DNA of 64,000 nt, from the NCBI GenBank assembly GCA_965226045.1, contig CBDDBU010000028.1, positions 575,120 through 639,119 of the forward strand, written 5' to 3'. How positions within the stretch are numbered: the stretch's first letter is position 1; each line of letters starts with the position of its first letter. The position numbers were made by a program, and so were the translations under genes. Below the pieces are notes generated by a model, which searched no databases, was not told where the DNA came from, and saw nothing but the letters and a program-made list of their open reading frames with translations. The DNA is from CBDDBU01 sp965226045 (GTDB lineage: Bacteria; Pseudomonadota; Alphaproteobacteria; VGEJ01). Shown here in pieces: positions 36,252-45,907 of the stretch.

Positions 36252-37018
36252 GCCCGTCGGCGCTGGAGCTGGTCGCGCTTCCCGGCATCCCCCTCGTTGC
36301 GCCGGGCGACGATTTGGCGGCGCTCATTCTCGATGCGGTCAAGGGGGCGGGGAGGCGTTTGTTGGGCGGAGACGTGCTCGTCGTCGCCCAGAAGATCGTC
36401 TCCAAGGTGGAGGGCCGATACGTCGACCTTCGCGATGTGGAACCTTCGCCCCGCGCCAAGGAGCTGGCGATCCGCACCGACAAGGACGCGCGGATGGTCG
36501 ACTTGATCCTCGCCGAATCGACCGAGGTTCTGCGCGAGCGCCCGGGGCTGCTGGTCGTTGTTCACAGGCTAGGCATGGTCCTCGCCAACGCCGGCATCGA
36601 TGCCTCCAACGTGGACCAGGACGGGCCATCCGAGTGTGTGCTGTTGCTGCCCGCAGACCCGGATGGCTCGTGTCGGCGCTTGCGCGAAGAGCTTCGTCGA
36701 CGGGCCGGCGTCGATGTCGGCGTGGTCATGAACGACAGTCTGGGTCGCGCCTGGCGCAACGGCACCGTGGGTGTGGCTCTCGGCGCGGCCGGACTGCGGG
36801 CGCTTGAGGACTTGCGCGGCCGGGTCGATCTTTTCGGGCGGCCGCTGGCCGTCACCCAGGTTGGCGCGGCGGACGAACTCGCGGCTGCGGCGTCGCTGCT
36901 TCAGGGCCAGGCCGATGAGGGCAAGCCGGTCGTGTTGGTCCGCGGATTGGACGTTGATGAGGGTCCTGGGGGAGCGGCTACGCTGATCCGACCCGAGATG
37001 GAGGATATGTTTCGGTGA
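36248..37018 (+). CDS. cofE: Coenzyme F420-0:L-glutamate ligase
   Basis: Adds the glutamate tail(s) to F420-0 using GTP, 256 aa. Motifs: ALPGIPLVAPGDD-like N-terminus, DVLVVAQKIVSKVEGR, NDSLGRAWRNGTVGVALGAAG and DLFGRPLAVTQVGAADELAAAA, all typical of CofE/FbiB N-terminal domain. It starts with TTG overlapping npdG's stop (TTGA), which points to translational coupling. It lacks the C-terminal reductase half found in actinobacterial FbiB. Confidence 0.92.
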   Translation: MSPSALELVALPGIPLVAPGDDLAALILDAVKGAGRRLLGGDVLVVAQKIVSKVEGRYVDLRDVEPSPRAKELAIRTDKDARMVDLILAESTEVLRERPGLLVVVHRLGMVLANAGIDASNVDQDGPSECVLLLPADPDGSCRRLREELRRRAGVDVGVVMNDSLGRAWRNGTVGVALGAAGLRALEDLRGRVDLFGRPLAVTQVGAADELAAAASLLQGQADEGKPVVLVRGLDVDEGPGGAATLIRPEMEDMFR

Positions 37019-38040
37019 GCGCCGCGCCGCCGAGCGGTACGTGCGTTTACCTGTCCGGCGGTGTCGGCGGCGCCAAGCTCGCGCTTGGCCTTGCCAAGGT
37101 ACTTCGGGCCCCGGACCTGCTGATCGTCGCCAACACCGGCGATGACTTCGAGCATCTGGGCCTCACTATTTGTCCCGACATCGACACGCTGACGTACACG
37201 CTCGCGGGTCTCGCCAATCATGAAACGGGTTGGGGCCGGGCTGGCGAGACGTCGAGGTTCATGTCGGCCTTGGAGGCGCTAGGGGGCGAGACGTGGTTCT
37301 TCCTCGGCGACAGTGATCTTGCGATCCACGTGGAGCGCAGTCGCCGCCTTGCTGCTGGCGAATCGCTCACTGCTATCACAGCGGACGTCGGCAGGCGGCT
37401 GGGCATCGAATGCCGTCTCGTGCCAATGACCGATGACCCGGTGCGAACGGTCATCGAGACCGCCGCCGGGCCGTTGGCGTTTCAACACTATTTCGTCCGC
37501 GATCGCTGTGAGCCGGCGGTCACCGGGTTTCGCTTCGACGGTGCTGAAGGTGCTCGTTTGCATCCGGATGTCATCGAGGCGTTGGCGGATCCCTCGCTTC
37601 GCGGTGTCGTCATCGGTCCTTCGAACCCTCTTATCAGCATCGACCCGATGTTCGCCGTGCCGGGGTTCGTGCAGGCGCTTCGCGACACCATGGCGCCGGT
37701 TGTGGCGGTCTCGCCGATCGTCGCGGGTCGGGCGATCAAGGGACCGACGGCGAAGATGATGCGGGAGTTGGGTCTTCCCGTCTCGGTCGGCGCTATTGCC
37801 GATCATTACGCGGGCGTGCTTGACGGCCTTGTCATCGATAGCGCCGACGCGTCGGCGGCCGAGGCTATCCGCGCCACCCAAGTAGCCGTCCACGAGACGA
37901 AAACCGTGATGCACGACCTCAATGATCGGGTCTCGCTCGCTACTGATGTACTCGGTTTCGTCGACCGGCTGCGGCGGGGGGCCGACAGCATGTTACAAAT
38001 CGCGTCGGCAGCCGCGACAGCGACGCGGGAGATGCGTTGA
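37015..38040 (+). CDS. cofD: 2-phospho-L-lactate transferase
   Basis: Joins the lactyl/glyceryl (or PEP-derived) phosphodiester unit to FO, 341 aa. The N-terminal nucleotide-binding phrase CVYLSGGVGGAKLALGLA is diagnostic, followed by NTGDDFEHLGLTICPDIDT, WFFLGDSDLAIHV and GPSNPLISIDPMFAVPGF. Starts with GTG overlapping the cofE stop. The actual side-chain precursor cannot be read from sequence alone. Confidence 0.94.
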   Translation: MSAAPPSGTCVYLSGGVGGAKLALGLAKVLRAPDLLIVANTGDDFEHLGLTICPDIDTLTYTLAGLANHETGWGRAGETSRFMSALEALGGETWFFLGDSDLAIHVERSRRLAAGESLTAITADVGRRLGIECRLVPMTDDPVRTVIETAAGPLAFQHYFVRDRCEPAVTGFRFDGAEGARLHPDVIEALADPSLRGVVIGPSNPLISIDPMFAVPGFVQALRDTMAPVVAVSPIVAGRAIKGPTAKMMRELGLPVSVGAIADHYAGVLDGLVIDSADASAAEAIRATQVAVHETKTVMHDLNDRVSLATDVLGFVDRLRRGADSMLQIASAAATATREMR

Positions 38041-38732
38041 TGTGGGCGATCGTCCCGATCAAACGTTTCGCAGCCGCGAAACAACGCCTTCGTGGAGCAC
38101 TGGACCGAGATGAGCGCGCCGAGCTGGCCCGCGCAATGTTGGAGGACGTATTGGGTGTTCTCGGTGGTCTCGATCGGCTCGATGGCGTTGCGGTTGTATT
38201 GGCGGAACCGGGGGCCATCGAGATCGTGCGCCGGGCCGGCGCAAGGGTTATTGCCGAGGCGGGGAATCGCGGGCAGAGTGCGGCGGTCGCGGATGCGGCG
38301 ACGACGCTGGCGGCGGAGGGCGTCGCGACTGTTGTCGTCATCCCTGGCGACGTTCCTCTGCTGAGCAAGGCGGAAATGGTTGATCTGCTCGATTCGCACC
38401 GCGGCGCACCGTCGCTCACTATCGTGCCGGCGCGGGATGGTCTGGGCACCAATGGGCTCGTGTGTTCGCCGCCTTGGGTGATTCCGTTCGGCTTCGGCGA
38501 GGGGAGCCTGGACCGCCATGTGCGCGCGGCGCGCAGCGTGGATATCGTCCCCACCGTGGTTGAGTGCGAGGGGCTTGGTCTCGATATCGACACGCCGGCC
38601 GATCTTCGTGCGCTGCTTGAAGCGCCGATGACCAGTCGCGCTCAATCCTTTCTCGTCAACGCGGGGATCGCCGCACGCATTGGCGCGCGTCCGACCCGCG
38701 CGGCCGACGCTCTCGGCGCGGGCGCATCATGA
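38040..38732 (+). CDS. cofC: 2-phospho-L-lactate guanylyltransferase
   Basis: Activates the phospho-acid with GTP for CofD, 230 aa. It begins MWAIVPIKRFAAAKQRL, the nucleotide-binding start of CofC, and has VIPGDVPLLSK and PPWVIPFGFGEGSLDRHV. I use ATG at 38040, which shares its A with the cofD stop (TGATG). CofC selectivity decides between phospholactate, PEP or phosphoglycerate; not resolvable here. Confidence 0.91.
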   Translation: MWAIVPIKRFAAAKQRLRGALDRDERAELARAMLEDVLGVLGGLDRLDGVAVVLAEPGAIEIVRRAGARVIAEAGNRGQSAAVADAATTLAAEGVATVVVIPGDVPLLSKAEMVDLLDSHRGAPSLTIVPARDGLGTNGLVCSPPWVIPFGFGEGSLDRHVRAARSVDIVPTVVECEGLGLDIDTPADLRALLEAPMTSRAQSFLVNAGIAARIGARPTRAADALGAGAS

Positions 38733-41185
38733 ATCCGGCGAAAGCCGAACGGCTCTTCACGGCGCTGGCTGACTGCCCATCGGCCCTTGATGCGGCGGGA
38801 CTTGTGCGCGAGGAGAACCTCGATGCGCTGATGGCGGGGGCCGCAGGCCTTCGCCATCAGGGTCACGGCGACGTGGTCTCCTATTCGCGCAAGGTATTCA
38901 TTCCCCTGACTCAGCTTTGTCGCGATGTTTGTCACTATTGCACCTTCGCGCGGCCGCCCAAGCGGGGAGAGCGTGCGTATTTGACCCCGGACGAAGTGCT
39001 GGCCATCGCCAAGGCCGGGGCGGCCGTTGGCTGCCACGAAGCGCTGTTCACGCTGGGCGACAAGCCGGAGCGCCGCTACCGGGTCGCCCGCGACGAACTG
39101 GCGGCATTGGGCCACGAAACGACGCTCTCCTACCTCAAGGACATGGCGCGGCTGGTCCTGACCGAGACGGGTTTGCTGCCCCACCTCAATCCGGGGGTCA
39201 TGGGCGCGAGCGGTATTAAGGCGCTGAGAGAGGTCTCGGCGTCGCAGGGCATTATGCTCGAAAGTAGCGCCGAGCGACTTGGCCACAAAGGCGGGCCCCA
39301 CTATGGCTCGCCCGACAAGGCGCCCGGCGTGAGGCTGCAAACGATTCGTTTGGCCGGTGAGCAGCAGGTGCCGTTCACGTCGGGCCTATTGATCGGCATC
39401 GGTGAGAGTCGCGTCGAGCGTATCGACGCGCTGCTCGCCTTGCGCAATCTGCACAACCGCCATGGGCACATCCAGGAAATCATCGTCCAGAATTTCCGCG
39501 CCAAGCCTGGCACGCGCATGGCGGCGGCGCCCGAACCTTCTCTCGAGGAACTTCTCTGGACCATCGCGGTGGCGCGGCTGCTGTTCGGCCCGGGTATGAA
39601 CATTCAGGCCCCGCCCAACCTGAGCCCGGGCGCTCTGGCCTCGCTGATCGCCGCTGGGATCAACGATTGGGGCGGGGTCTCGCCGGTCACCCCCGATCAC
39701 GTCAATCCAGAGGCGCCGTGGCCTGATCTCGGTGTCCTTGCGACGGAGACGGCCGCTTGCGGCAAGGTCCTGACGCCGCGCCTCGCCGCCTATCCTCGCT
39801 ACGTCACCGACGCCGAGCATTGGATCGACCCTCGCCTTCACACGGCCGTCCTTCGCCACGCGGACGCGGAAGGGTTCGCGCGCGATGGGGTATGGGCTCC
39901 TGGAACCGCCCTGGCCGTACCGACGTTGCCAGAGGCGCGGCCGCCGGCTGCCGACCGTTCCGCGCTCACCGCCATTTGCAACCGGGCGCGGGCGGGCACG
40001 ACGCTGACAGAGGCGGAGGTCATACGCCTGTTCGCGGCGCGCGGCCCCGATTTCACCGCGGTCTGCGAAGCGGCCGACGCGCTGCGTCGCGATACCTGCG
40101 GCGATACGGTGACTTATGTGGTCAATCGCAACATCAACTACACCAACGTGTGTTATTTCGGCTGCCGCTTCTGCGCGTTCTCGAAGGGCAAGCTCAGCGA
40201 GAACCTGCGCGGTCGGCCCTATGACCTCGAGCTCGACGAGATCGCGCGGCGCGTCAGCGAGGCGTGGGCGCGGGGCGCGACCGAGGTGTGCATGCAGGGC
40301 GGCATCCACCCCGACTACACAGGCCAAACCTATCTCGATATTTGCGACACGGTGAAGATGGCCGCACCCGATATGCATGTGCATGCCTTCTCACCTCTTG
40401 AAGTGTGGCAGGGTGCACACACGCTGGGCATCTCGGTGGAGGCGTTTCTGACCCGGCTGCGCGAGGCCGGGCTTCGGTCGCTCCCCGGCACGGCAGCGGA
40501 GATCCTCGACGATGAGGTGCGGGCGATCATCTGCCCCGACAAGATCAACACTCAGCAATGGCTCGACGTGATGGCCGCCGCGCACAAGGTCGGTCTCCAG
40601 AGCACCACAACTATCATGTTCGGTCACGTCGATGGCCCCAAGCACTGGGCCCGACATCTTGTCCGACTTCGCGGCCAACAGGCCGAGACCGGTGGCTTCA
40701 CCGAGTTTGTCCCGTTGCCGTTCGTCCACATGGAAGCGCCGATTTACCTCAAGGGCGGCGCGCGCAAAGGTCCAACCTTTCGTGAGGCGGTTTTGATGCA
40801 TGCGGTGGGCCGGCTCGTTCTGCATCCCCACATCACCAATATCCAGACTTCGTGGGTAAAGATGGGGCCGGACGGCGCCCAGGCATGCTTGCGCGCTGGC
40901 GCCAACGATCTTGGCGGCACCCTGATGAACGAAACCATCACTCGGGCGGCCGGTGCGTCCCACGGTCAGGAGCTGCTGCCCGAGCCCATGGAGGCGTTAA
41001 TTCGCGGCATCGGGCGCGAGCCGAAGCAGCGGACGACGCTATATGGCATCGTCGCGTCCGAGCGCCAGGCCTCGTCGTTCGCGGCGCCGACGCTGGCCCC
41101 GGTGGTCAATCATCCGGCTGCCCGGCGCGGGCGCCGCGGGCGCGCCGGCAATGGTCAGGGCGGCGTCGCGGGACGGCTGCGCTAA
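38729..41185 (+). CDS. cofGH: Fused FO synthase (CofG-CofH)
   Basis: Bifunctional radical SAM enzyme of 818 aa making the deazaflavin FO from tyrosine and a ribityl-uracil. The N-terminal half is CofG (LTQLCRDVCHYCTFA, a CxxxCxxC cluster); the C-terminal half, from about residue 420, is CofH (NVCYFGCRFCAFSKGK, a second CxxxCxxC cluster, then CMQGGIHPDYTG). Both iron-sulfur sites are intact. The order and fusion match actinobacterial FbiC rather than the separate cofG and cofH of archaea. ATG overlaps cofC's stop (ATGA). Confidence 0.95.
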   Translation: MNPAKAERLFTALADCPSALDAAGLVREENLDALMAGAAGLRHQGHGDVVSYSRKVFIPLTQLCRDVCHYCTFARPPKRGERAYLTPDEVLAIAKAGAAVGCHEALFTLGDKPERRYRVARDELAALGHETTLSYLKDMARLVLTETGLLPHLNPGVMGASGIKALREVSASQGIMLESSAERLGHKGGPHYGSPDKAPGVRLQTIRLAGEQQVPFTSGLLIGIGESRVERIDALLALRNLHNRHGHIQEIIVQNFRAKPGTRMAAAPEPSLEELLWTIAVARLLFGPGMNIQAPPNLSPGALASLIAAGINDWGGVSPVTPDHVNPEAPWPDLGVLATETAACGKVLTPRLAAYPRYVTDAEHWIDPRLHTAVLRHADAEGFARDGVWAPGTALAVPTLPEARPPAADRSALTAICNRARAGTTLTEAEVIRLFAARGPDFTAVCEAADALRRDTCGDTVTYVVNRNINYTNVCYFGCRFCAFSKGKLSENLRGRPYDLELDEIARRVSEAWARGATEVCMQGGIHPDYTGQTYLDICDTVKMAAPDMHVHAFSPLEVWQGAHTLGISVEAFLTRLREAGLRSLPGTAAEILDDEVRAIICPDKINTQQWLDVMAAAHKVGLQSTTTIMFGHVDGPKHWARHLVRLRGQQAETGGFTEFVPLPFVHMEAPIYLKGGARKGPTFREAVLMHAVGRLVLHPHITNIQTSWVKMGPDGAQACLRAGANDLGGTLMNETITRAAGASHGQELLPEPMEALIRGIGREPKQRTTLYGIVASERQASSFAAPTLAPVVNHPAARRGRRGRAGNGQGGVAGRLR

Positions 41186-41190
41186 CGGCT

Positions 41191-42415
41191 ATGGACTTCG
41201 AGCTGAGCGATCCGGTTAAGGCGCTCAAGGCGCGCCTTGAGTCGTTTATGGACGCCCACGTCTACCCGGCCGAGGCTGGGTACTTCGCCACGCTCAAGGA
41301 CAGCGATCGTTGGCGCGTTCCGCCGATCATGGAAAAACTGAAGGCGGCTGCCAAGTCGGAAGGACTGTGGAATCTGTTCTTGCCCGATCCCGATCTCGGC
41401 GCGGGGCTTTGCAATCTCGAATATGCGCCGCTCTGCGAGATCATGGGTCGCTCGCTGATCGCCCCTAGCGTTTTCAACTGCAACGCGCCCGACACCGGCA
41501 ATATGGAAGTGCTGTCGACCTATGGCACGCCAGCCCAGAAGGAAGCCTGGCTGGTGCCGCTGCTGGCGGGGGAGATTCGCTCGGCGTTCGCGATGACCGA
41601 ACCGGCCGTGGCCTCGTCGGATGCTACCAACATCGAGGCGCATATCGAACGCGAGGGCGACTCGTACCGTATCAATGGGCGCAAGTGGTGGATCACCAAC
41701 GCCGCTCATCCCGACTGCAAGATACTGATCGTAATGGGAAAATCCGACCCGTCGGCGCCGCGCCATAGGCAGCAGTCTCAGATATTGGTCCCCATGGACA
41801 CGCCGGGCGTCCGGATTGTACGGCGGCTGACGGCGTTCGGCTACGACGATGCGCCTTACGGGCACTGCGAGCTCGACTTCAAGGACGTGCGGGTACCGGC
41901 CAAGAACGTCATCCTCGGCGAGGGTCGCGGCTTCGAGATCGCGCAGGGGCGGTTGGGGCCTGGCCGCATTCACCATTGCATGCGGTTGATCGGGCTATCC
42001 GAGCGGGCGCTCGAGGATATGTGCCGACGCGCCCGCGCCCGTACGGCATTCGGGCGCGCTCTCGCCGACCACGGTACGGTCCGTCAGGATATCGCGTTGT
42101 GCCGGGCCGAAATCGAACAGGCTCGTTTGCTCGTTCTCCAGGCGGCGGACCGAATGGATCGTGTCGGCGGCAAGGAAGCCCGCGCCGAGATCGCCATGAT
42201 CAAGGTCGTTGTTCCGAACATGGCGCAGCGGGTCATCGACCGTGCGATTCAGATTCATCCGCACGATGTTGCGATTCCATGGCGCGGGCGGCTTCAGCGA
42301 TGACTTCGGCCTCGCGGAGGCTTGGAGCAGTGCGCGCACGTTGCGCATGGCCGATGGCCCCGATGCTGTTCACATCGAGACGGTCGCGAAGATGGAACTC
42401 CGCAAATACAACTGA
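41191..42415 (+). pseudogene. Acyl-CoA dehydrogenase, disrupted by 22-bp insertion
   Basis: Flavoenzyme of the ACAD family that would oxidise an acyl-CoA. Family blocks are good up to the end: AFAMTEPAVASSDATNIEA, INGRKWWITNAAHPDCK, GPGRIHHCMRLIGLSERA and RTAFGRAL. At 42257-42278 about 22 bases are extra where DRAIQIHGGAGFSDD is expected (the IQIH and GAGGFSDDFGLAEAW halves are in different frames). The frame shifts so the last ~45 residues are lost and the stop falls early. The gene follows cofGH by 5 bases and was likely co-transcribed. Confidence 0.85.
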
Positions 42416-42419
42416 GCCC

Positions 42420-43484
42420 TTAGGGGCCCATGGCCTCGACCTCGCGCCAGCCCGCCTCCGCCACGGGACGTGCGAGCGCCCCGCGCGCGGCCGCCTCCTC
42501 GCTGGCGGCGGTCCCGTCGCGAACCCGGCCCATGATGCCCTGCAGGATGGCGGCCAAGCGGAACATATTGTAGGCCACGCGGAAATCGAAGTTCTCGACC
42601 CCGGGTCTGCCGGTGCGACGGCAATAGGCCGCCACGTAGTCCCGCTCCCTAGGAATGCCGAGCGCTTCGAGATTGAGGCCGCGCAGGCCCTTGAAGGCAT
42701 CGGGCGGGAGCCGCCATAGCATGCAGTGGTAGGCAAAGTCGGCCAGGGGGTCGCCGATCGTCGATACCTCCCAATCCAGCACCGCCACCACCCGCGGCTC
42801 GGTCGGGTGAAAGATCATGTTGTCGAGGCGGTAGTCGCCATGGACCAGCGCGACTTCTTCCTCTGCGGGAAGGTTCTCGGGCAGCCACTCGATCAAGCGC
42901 TCCATGGCCTCGATGGTCTCGGTCTCGGATGCTCGGTACTGCTTGGTCCAACGTTCGATCTGGCGCGCCACGTAGCCGCTGGGCCGACCGAAATCACCAA
43001 GCCCGACGGCGACCTGGTCGACGGCGTGGAGCCGCGCCATCACCTCGTTCATGGCGTCATAGATCGCCGCGCGCTCAGGCGGCGTCATGCCCGGCAATGC
43101 GAGGTCCCAAAAGATCCGCCCCGGCACATAATCCATGATGTAGAAGGGCGTGCCCACGACGTCCGGGTCTTCGCATAGGAGCCGTGCCGTGGGGACGGGC
43201 AGGCCGGTATTGGCGAGCGCTGAAAGCACGCGATATTCGCGATCGATGGCGTGTGCCGAGGGCAACAGTTTGCCGGGCGGCTTGCGTCGCAACACATAGG
43301 CCGCGCGCTCGGTTCGCAGCTGGTAGGTCGGACAGGACTGACCGCCGCGGAACTGACGGACATCGATCGGGCCGGCGAAGCCGGGCAGATGCGCGACAAG
43401 GTAGCCTTCCAGCCGCGCCACGTCGAAGCGATGGGACTCGCGAACGGGCCCGGTCTCTGCGTCCTGGGTCGCCTCTGGTGTCAA
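42420..43484 (-). CDS. Phosphotransferase family (ACAD10/APH-like) protein
   Basis: Aminoglycoside-phosphotransferase-fold kinase-like protein, 354 aa. Motifs: YVLRRKPPGKLLPSAHAIDREYRVL, EVALVHGDYRLDNMIFHP (catalytic loop HGDYRLDN), VVAVLDWEVSTIGDPLADFAYH (metal-binding DWE...D). The close relatives are usually next to acyl-CoA dehydrogenases, and one is adjacent here on the opposite strand. TTG start at 43484 overlaps the preceding stop (TTGA). Confidence 0.88.
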   Translation of the reverse strand: MTPEATQDAETGPVRESHRFDVARLEGYLVAHLPGFAGPIDVRQFRGGQSCPTYQLRTERAAYVLRRKPPGKLLPSAHAIDREYRVLSALANTGLPVPTARLLCEDPDVVGTPFYIMDYVPGRIFWDLALPGMTPPERAAIYDAMNEVMARLHAVDQVAVGLGDFGRPSGYVARQIERWTKQYRASETETIEAMERLIEWLPENLPAEEEVALVHGDYRLDNMIFHPTEPRVVAVLDWEVSTIGDPLADFAYHCMLWRLPPDAFKGLRGLNLEALGIPRERDYVAAYCRRTGRPGVENFDFRVAYNMFRLAAILQGIMGRVRDGTAASEEAAARGALARPVAEAGWREVEAMGP

Positions 43485-44611
43485 TCCGGCTCAAGCCTGC
43501 CGTAACGCTGCAAGATGGCGCGGAGTTCGTCATGAGGAAGCGCCTCGACCCGGCGCTCGTCGCGGCCAATCATCGCTTCGTTCGTGATCAAGCTGTTCAA
43601 GATGGCCTCGTCGATGGCCTGGACCACGGCGGTGAACAGCGGATCGATCTGGTCCTCCGGCACGAAGCTTGCCGCCGGCAGTCCGTCGGTGGCAGCGATC
43701 GCCGCTTCATTGGCGGTCGTGAAGGCGAGGAAGATATCGCCCGACCCGTTGTGCGAGACCGTGCCCGTCCGTGCGACTCCAAGTGCGACGCGCCGGGCCA
43801 GTCGTTTGAGTTGGTGGGGCAGAAGAGGAGTGTCGGTCGCGATGACCGCGATGATCGACGAACCGCCCGAGTAGGGGAGGGTGCCATCCTGCAAATGGCG
43901 ACCGACCGGAACGCCCGCCACGACCAGCTCATGGCGCAGGCCGAAGTTCGATTGAACGAACGCGCCAACCGTGTAGGGGCGGCCATCATAGGTGACGACA
44001 CGCGACGCAGTGCCCGATCCACCCTTGAACTCGTAGCAGATCATGCCGGTGCCGCCACCGACGCTGCCCTCTTCGAGGGGCCCGTCTCGGGCGGCGTCGA
44101 TGGCCTGACACACGTGCTCGGCGCTCACGTGGAAGCCGTTGATATCGTTGAGGTAACCATCGTAGGTCTCGCCCGCGACCGGCAGCGCCCATTGCATCTC
44201 GTCGCCATTGGTGAAGCCTGGGACATTGGCTGCCATCCACCGAATCGTCGCATCTCGCGCGACGCCGCAGGAGTGGGTGTTGGTGATCGTAATGGGGCCT
44301 GAACAGCGGCCGGTTTCTTCGATCCAAAGGCTGCCTGTCAGCTCGCCGTTGCCATTGAGGCTGAAGCTGCCTGCGTGCACCGCGCGTGCCGCGCCGTCCC
44401 GTCCGCGTGGCAGGATCGCAGTGACGCCGGTCCGAATCGGTCCGCCGCCGACGATCAGCGGCCCGGAACCCTCGATCAACGTGGTGTAGCCGACGAGCAC
44501 GCCGGGAACATCGGTAATCGCGTTGCTGCCGCCGGTCTCACCGTCGAGGGGAATGCCCAGCGCCCGAGCTCTCCGCCGGCCCGCGGGCGTGGTCCGGCGA
44601 GGATCGGTCAT
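43481..44611 (-). CDS. P1-family peptidase (DmpA/BapA type)
   Basis: N-terminal-nucleophile aminopeptidase of 376 aa that self-cleaves before a Ser and releases N-terminal residues, including D- or beta-amino acids in some members. ITDVPGVLVGYTTL, ITNTHSCGVARDATIRW, GGGTGMICYEFKGGSGTASR and GGSSIIAVIATDTPLLPHQL are present; the Ser after GG in GGSSII is the likely nucleophile. Its ATG overlaps the upstream carbamoylase stop (ATGA). Confidence 0.89.
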   Translation of the reverse strand: MTDPRRTTPAGRRRARALGIPLDGETGGSNAITDVPGVLVGYTTLIEGSGPLIVGGGPIRTGVTAILPRGRDGAARAVHAGSFSLNGNGELTGSLWIEETGRCSGPITITNTHSCGVARDATIRWMAANVPGFTNGDEMQWALPVAGETYDGYLNDINGFHVSAEHVCQAIDAARDGPLEEGSVGGGTGMICYEFKGGSGTASRVVTYDGRPYTVGAFVQSNFGLRHELVVAGVPVGRHLQDGTLPYSGGSSIIAVIATDTPLLPHQLKRLARRVALGVARTGTVSHNGSGDIFLAFTTANEAAIAATDGLPAASFVPEDQIDPLFTAVVQAIDEAILNSLITNEAMIGRDERRVEALPHDELRAILQRYGRLEPD

Positions 44612-45834
44612 GATCGAACTTGGTTGCCGATCTTGGTGACGGTCGCCGCCAACACCCTGAGGCCAAGCACGATATCGGCCTCTTCGGTGTTTTCCGCCGT
44701 GTCGTGACTGCGCCCACCGATGCTGGGGATAAACATCATCGCGGTTGGCACGTGGTTGGCGAGGTGTTGGGCGTCGTGGCCCGCGCCGCTGGGCATATAC
44801 ATGGCGGATGCTTTCAGCTCGGCCGCCGCTTCTTCGATAAGGCGGCCGAGAGCCGGGTCCATATCGGCCGGGGCGATGGCCATCATCGGCCGAGCCTCCA
44901 CGGCGACCGCGCCGGCCGCGTGTGCAGCCGTGGCCGCGCCGCGTATCACGGCCTCCATGCGATCCATGATCGCCATCGTGGCGTCCCTATACTCGATGAG
45001 TATCCGCGCTTCCCGAGGTACAACGTTGCCGGCGCCAGGTTCGAAGATCACATGGCCGAAGTTCCACACCGAATCAGGGCCGCCAACGGCGTCGAAGCCA
45101 TCTACAACGGCGCCCGCATAGCGGATCAGCGCCGCCCCCGCGTCTTTGCGCATCGCCATCGGCGTCGTTCCGGCATGATCTGACTGGCCCCGGAAAATGA
45201 CCTCCATACGGCGAATGCCGACGATGCTGGTGACCATACCGATGCGTGTGGCGGCGGCCTCGAGCCGCGGGCCTTGCTCAATATGGGCTTCGAGATAGGC
45301 TACGTGCCGGTCGCGGTCGAGGCGCGCGTGCGGCCGGTCGGCATAGCCTGCGCGCGCCAGAGCGTCGGTGAGTGCGAGGCCCTCGAGGTTATGGGCGGCG
45401 GCGATTTCTGTTTCACCAACCTCGCCCACGAACGAGCGGCTGCCGAGCGTCCCGAAGAACGTGCTCTCTTCGTCGGCGAACGATATGACGTCGACCCCGA
45501 TGGCGGCGTCCGCTCCGGCCTCGATCGAAGCTCGGGCGATCTCGAGGCCGTACATGACACCCATCGCCCCGTCGAGCCAGCCCCCGCTGGGTACCGTATC
45601 GGTATGCGAGCCGGTGAGCACGGCGCGTGACTGAGCAGGGGAGCGGCCATACACGTTGCCGACCCCGTCGATCTCAGCCACGAGGCCGGCCGCCTGCATG
45701 CGTTCGATCAGCCAGTCGCGCGCGGCCAGGTCCTCGGGGGTGAACGAGAGGCGGTTGACGCCGGTGCCCTCTCTTCCGAACTCGGCGAGAGCGTGCAGGT
45801 CAGCGAGCAAGCGCTCGCCTTGTACCTCGATCAT
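44608..45834 (-). CDS. M20-family amidase/carbamoylase (HyuC-AllC type)
   Basis: Zinc amidohydrolase of 408 aa for N-carbamoyl amino acids, ureido compounds or related amides. Metal-ligand blocks: VLTGSHTDTVPSGGWLDGAMGV, FADEESTFFGTLGSR, LEAHIEQGP and SGAGHDAQHLA. Start chosen at ATG 45834 (MIEVQGERLL), giving the family's usual length; an in-frame TTG 39 bases upstream is possible. Located between a Liv permease operon and a DmpA peptidase, so it probably hydrolyses something the transporter imports. Confidence 0.88.
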   Translation of the reverse strand: MIEVQGERLLADLHALAEFGREGTGVNRLSFTPEDLAARDWLIERMQAAGLVAEIDGVGNVYGRSPAQSRAVLTGSHTDTVPSGGWLDGAMGVMYGLEIARASIEAGADAAIGVDVISFADEESTFFGTLGSRSFVGEVGETEIAAAHNLEGLALTDALARAGYADRPHARLDRDRHVAYLEAHIEQGPRLEAAATRIGMVTSIVGIRRMEVIFRGQSDHAGTTPMAMRKDAGAALIRYAGAVVDGFDAVGGPDSVWNFGHVIFEPGAGNVVPREARILIEYRDATMAIMDRMEAVIRGAATAAHAAGAVAVEARPMMAIAPADMDPALGRLIEEAAAELKASAMYMPSGAGHDAQHLANHVPTAMMFIPSIGGRSHDTAENTEEADIVLGLRVLAATVTKIGNQVRS

Positions 45835-45907
45835 GATCCTATATTTGCGCCGATCGACCGCGGTCTCGGTCAAGATTGAGCCGTGGGCGCCCGCTCATCG
45901 CGGCTTC

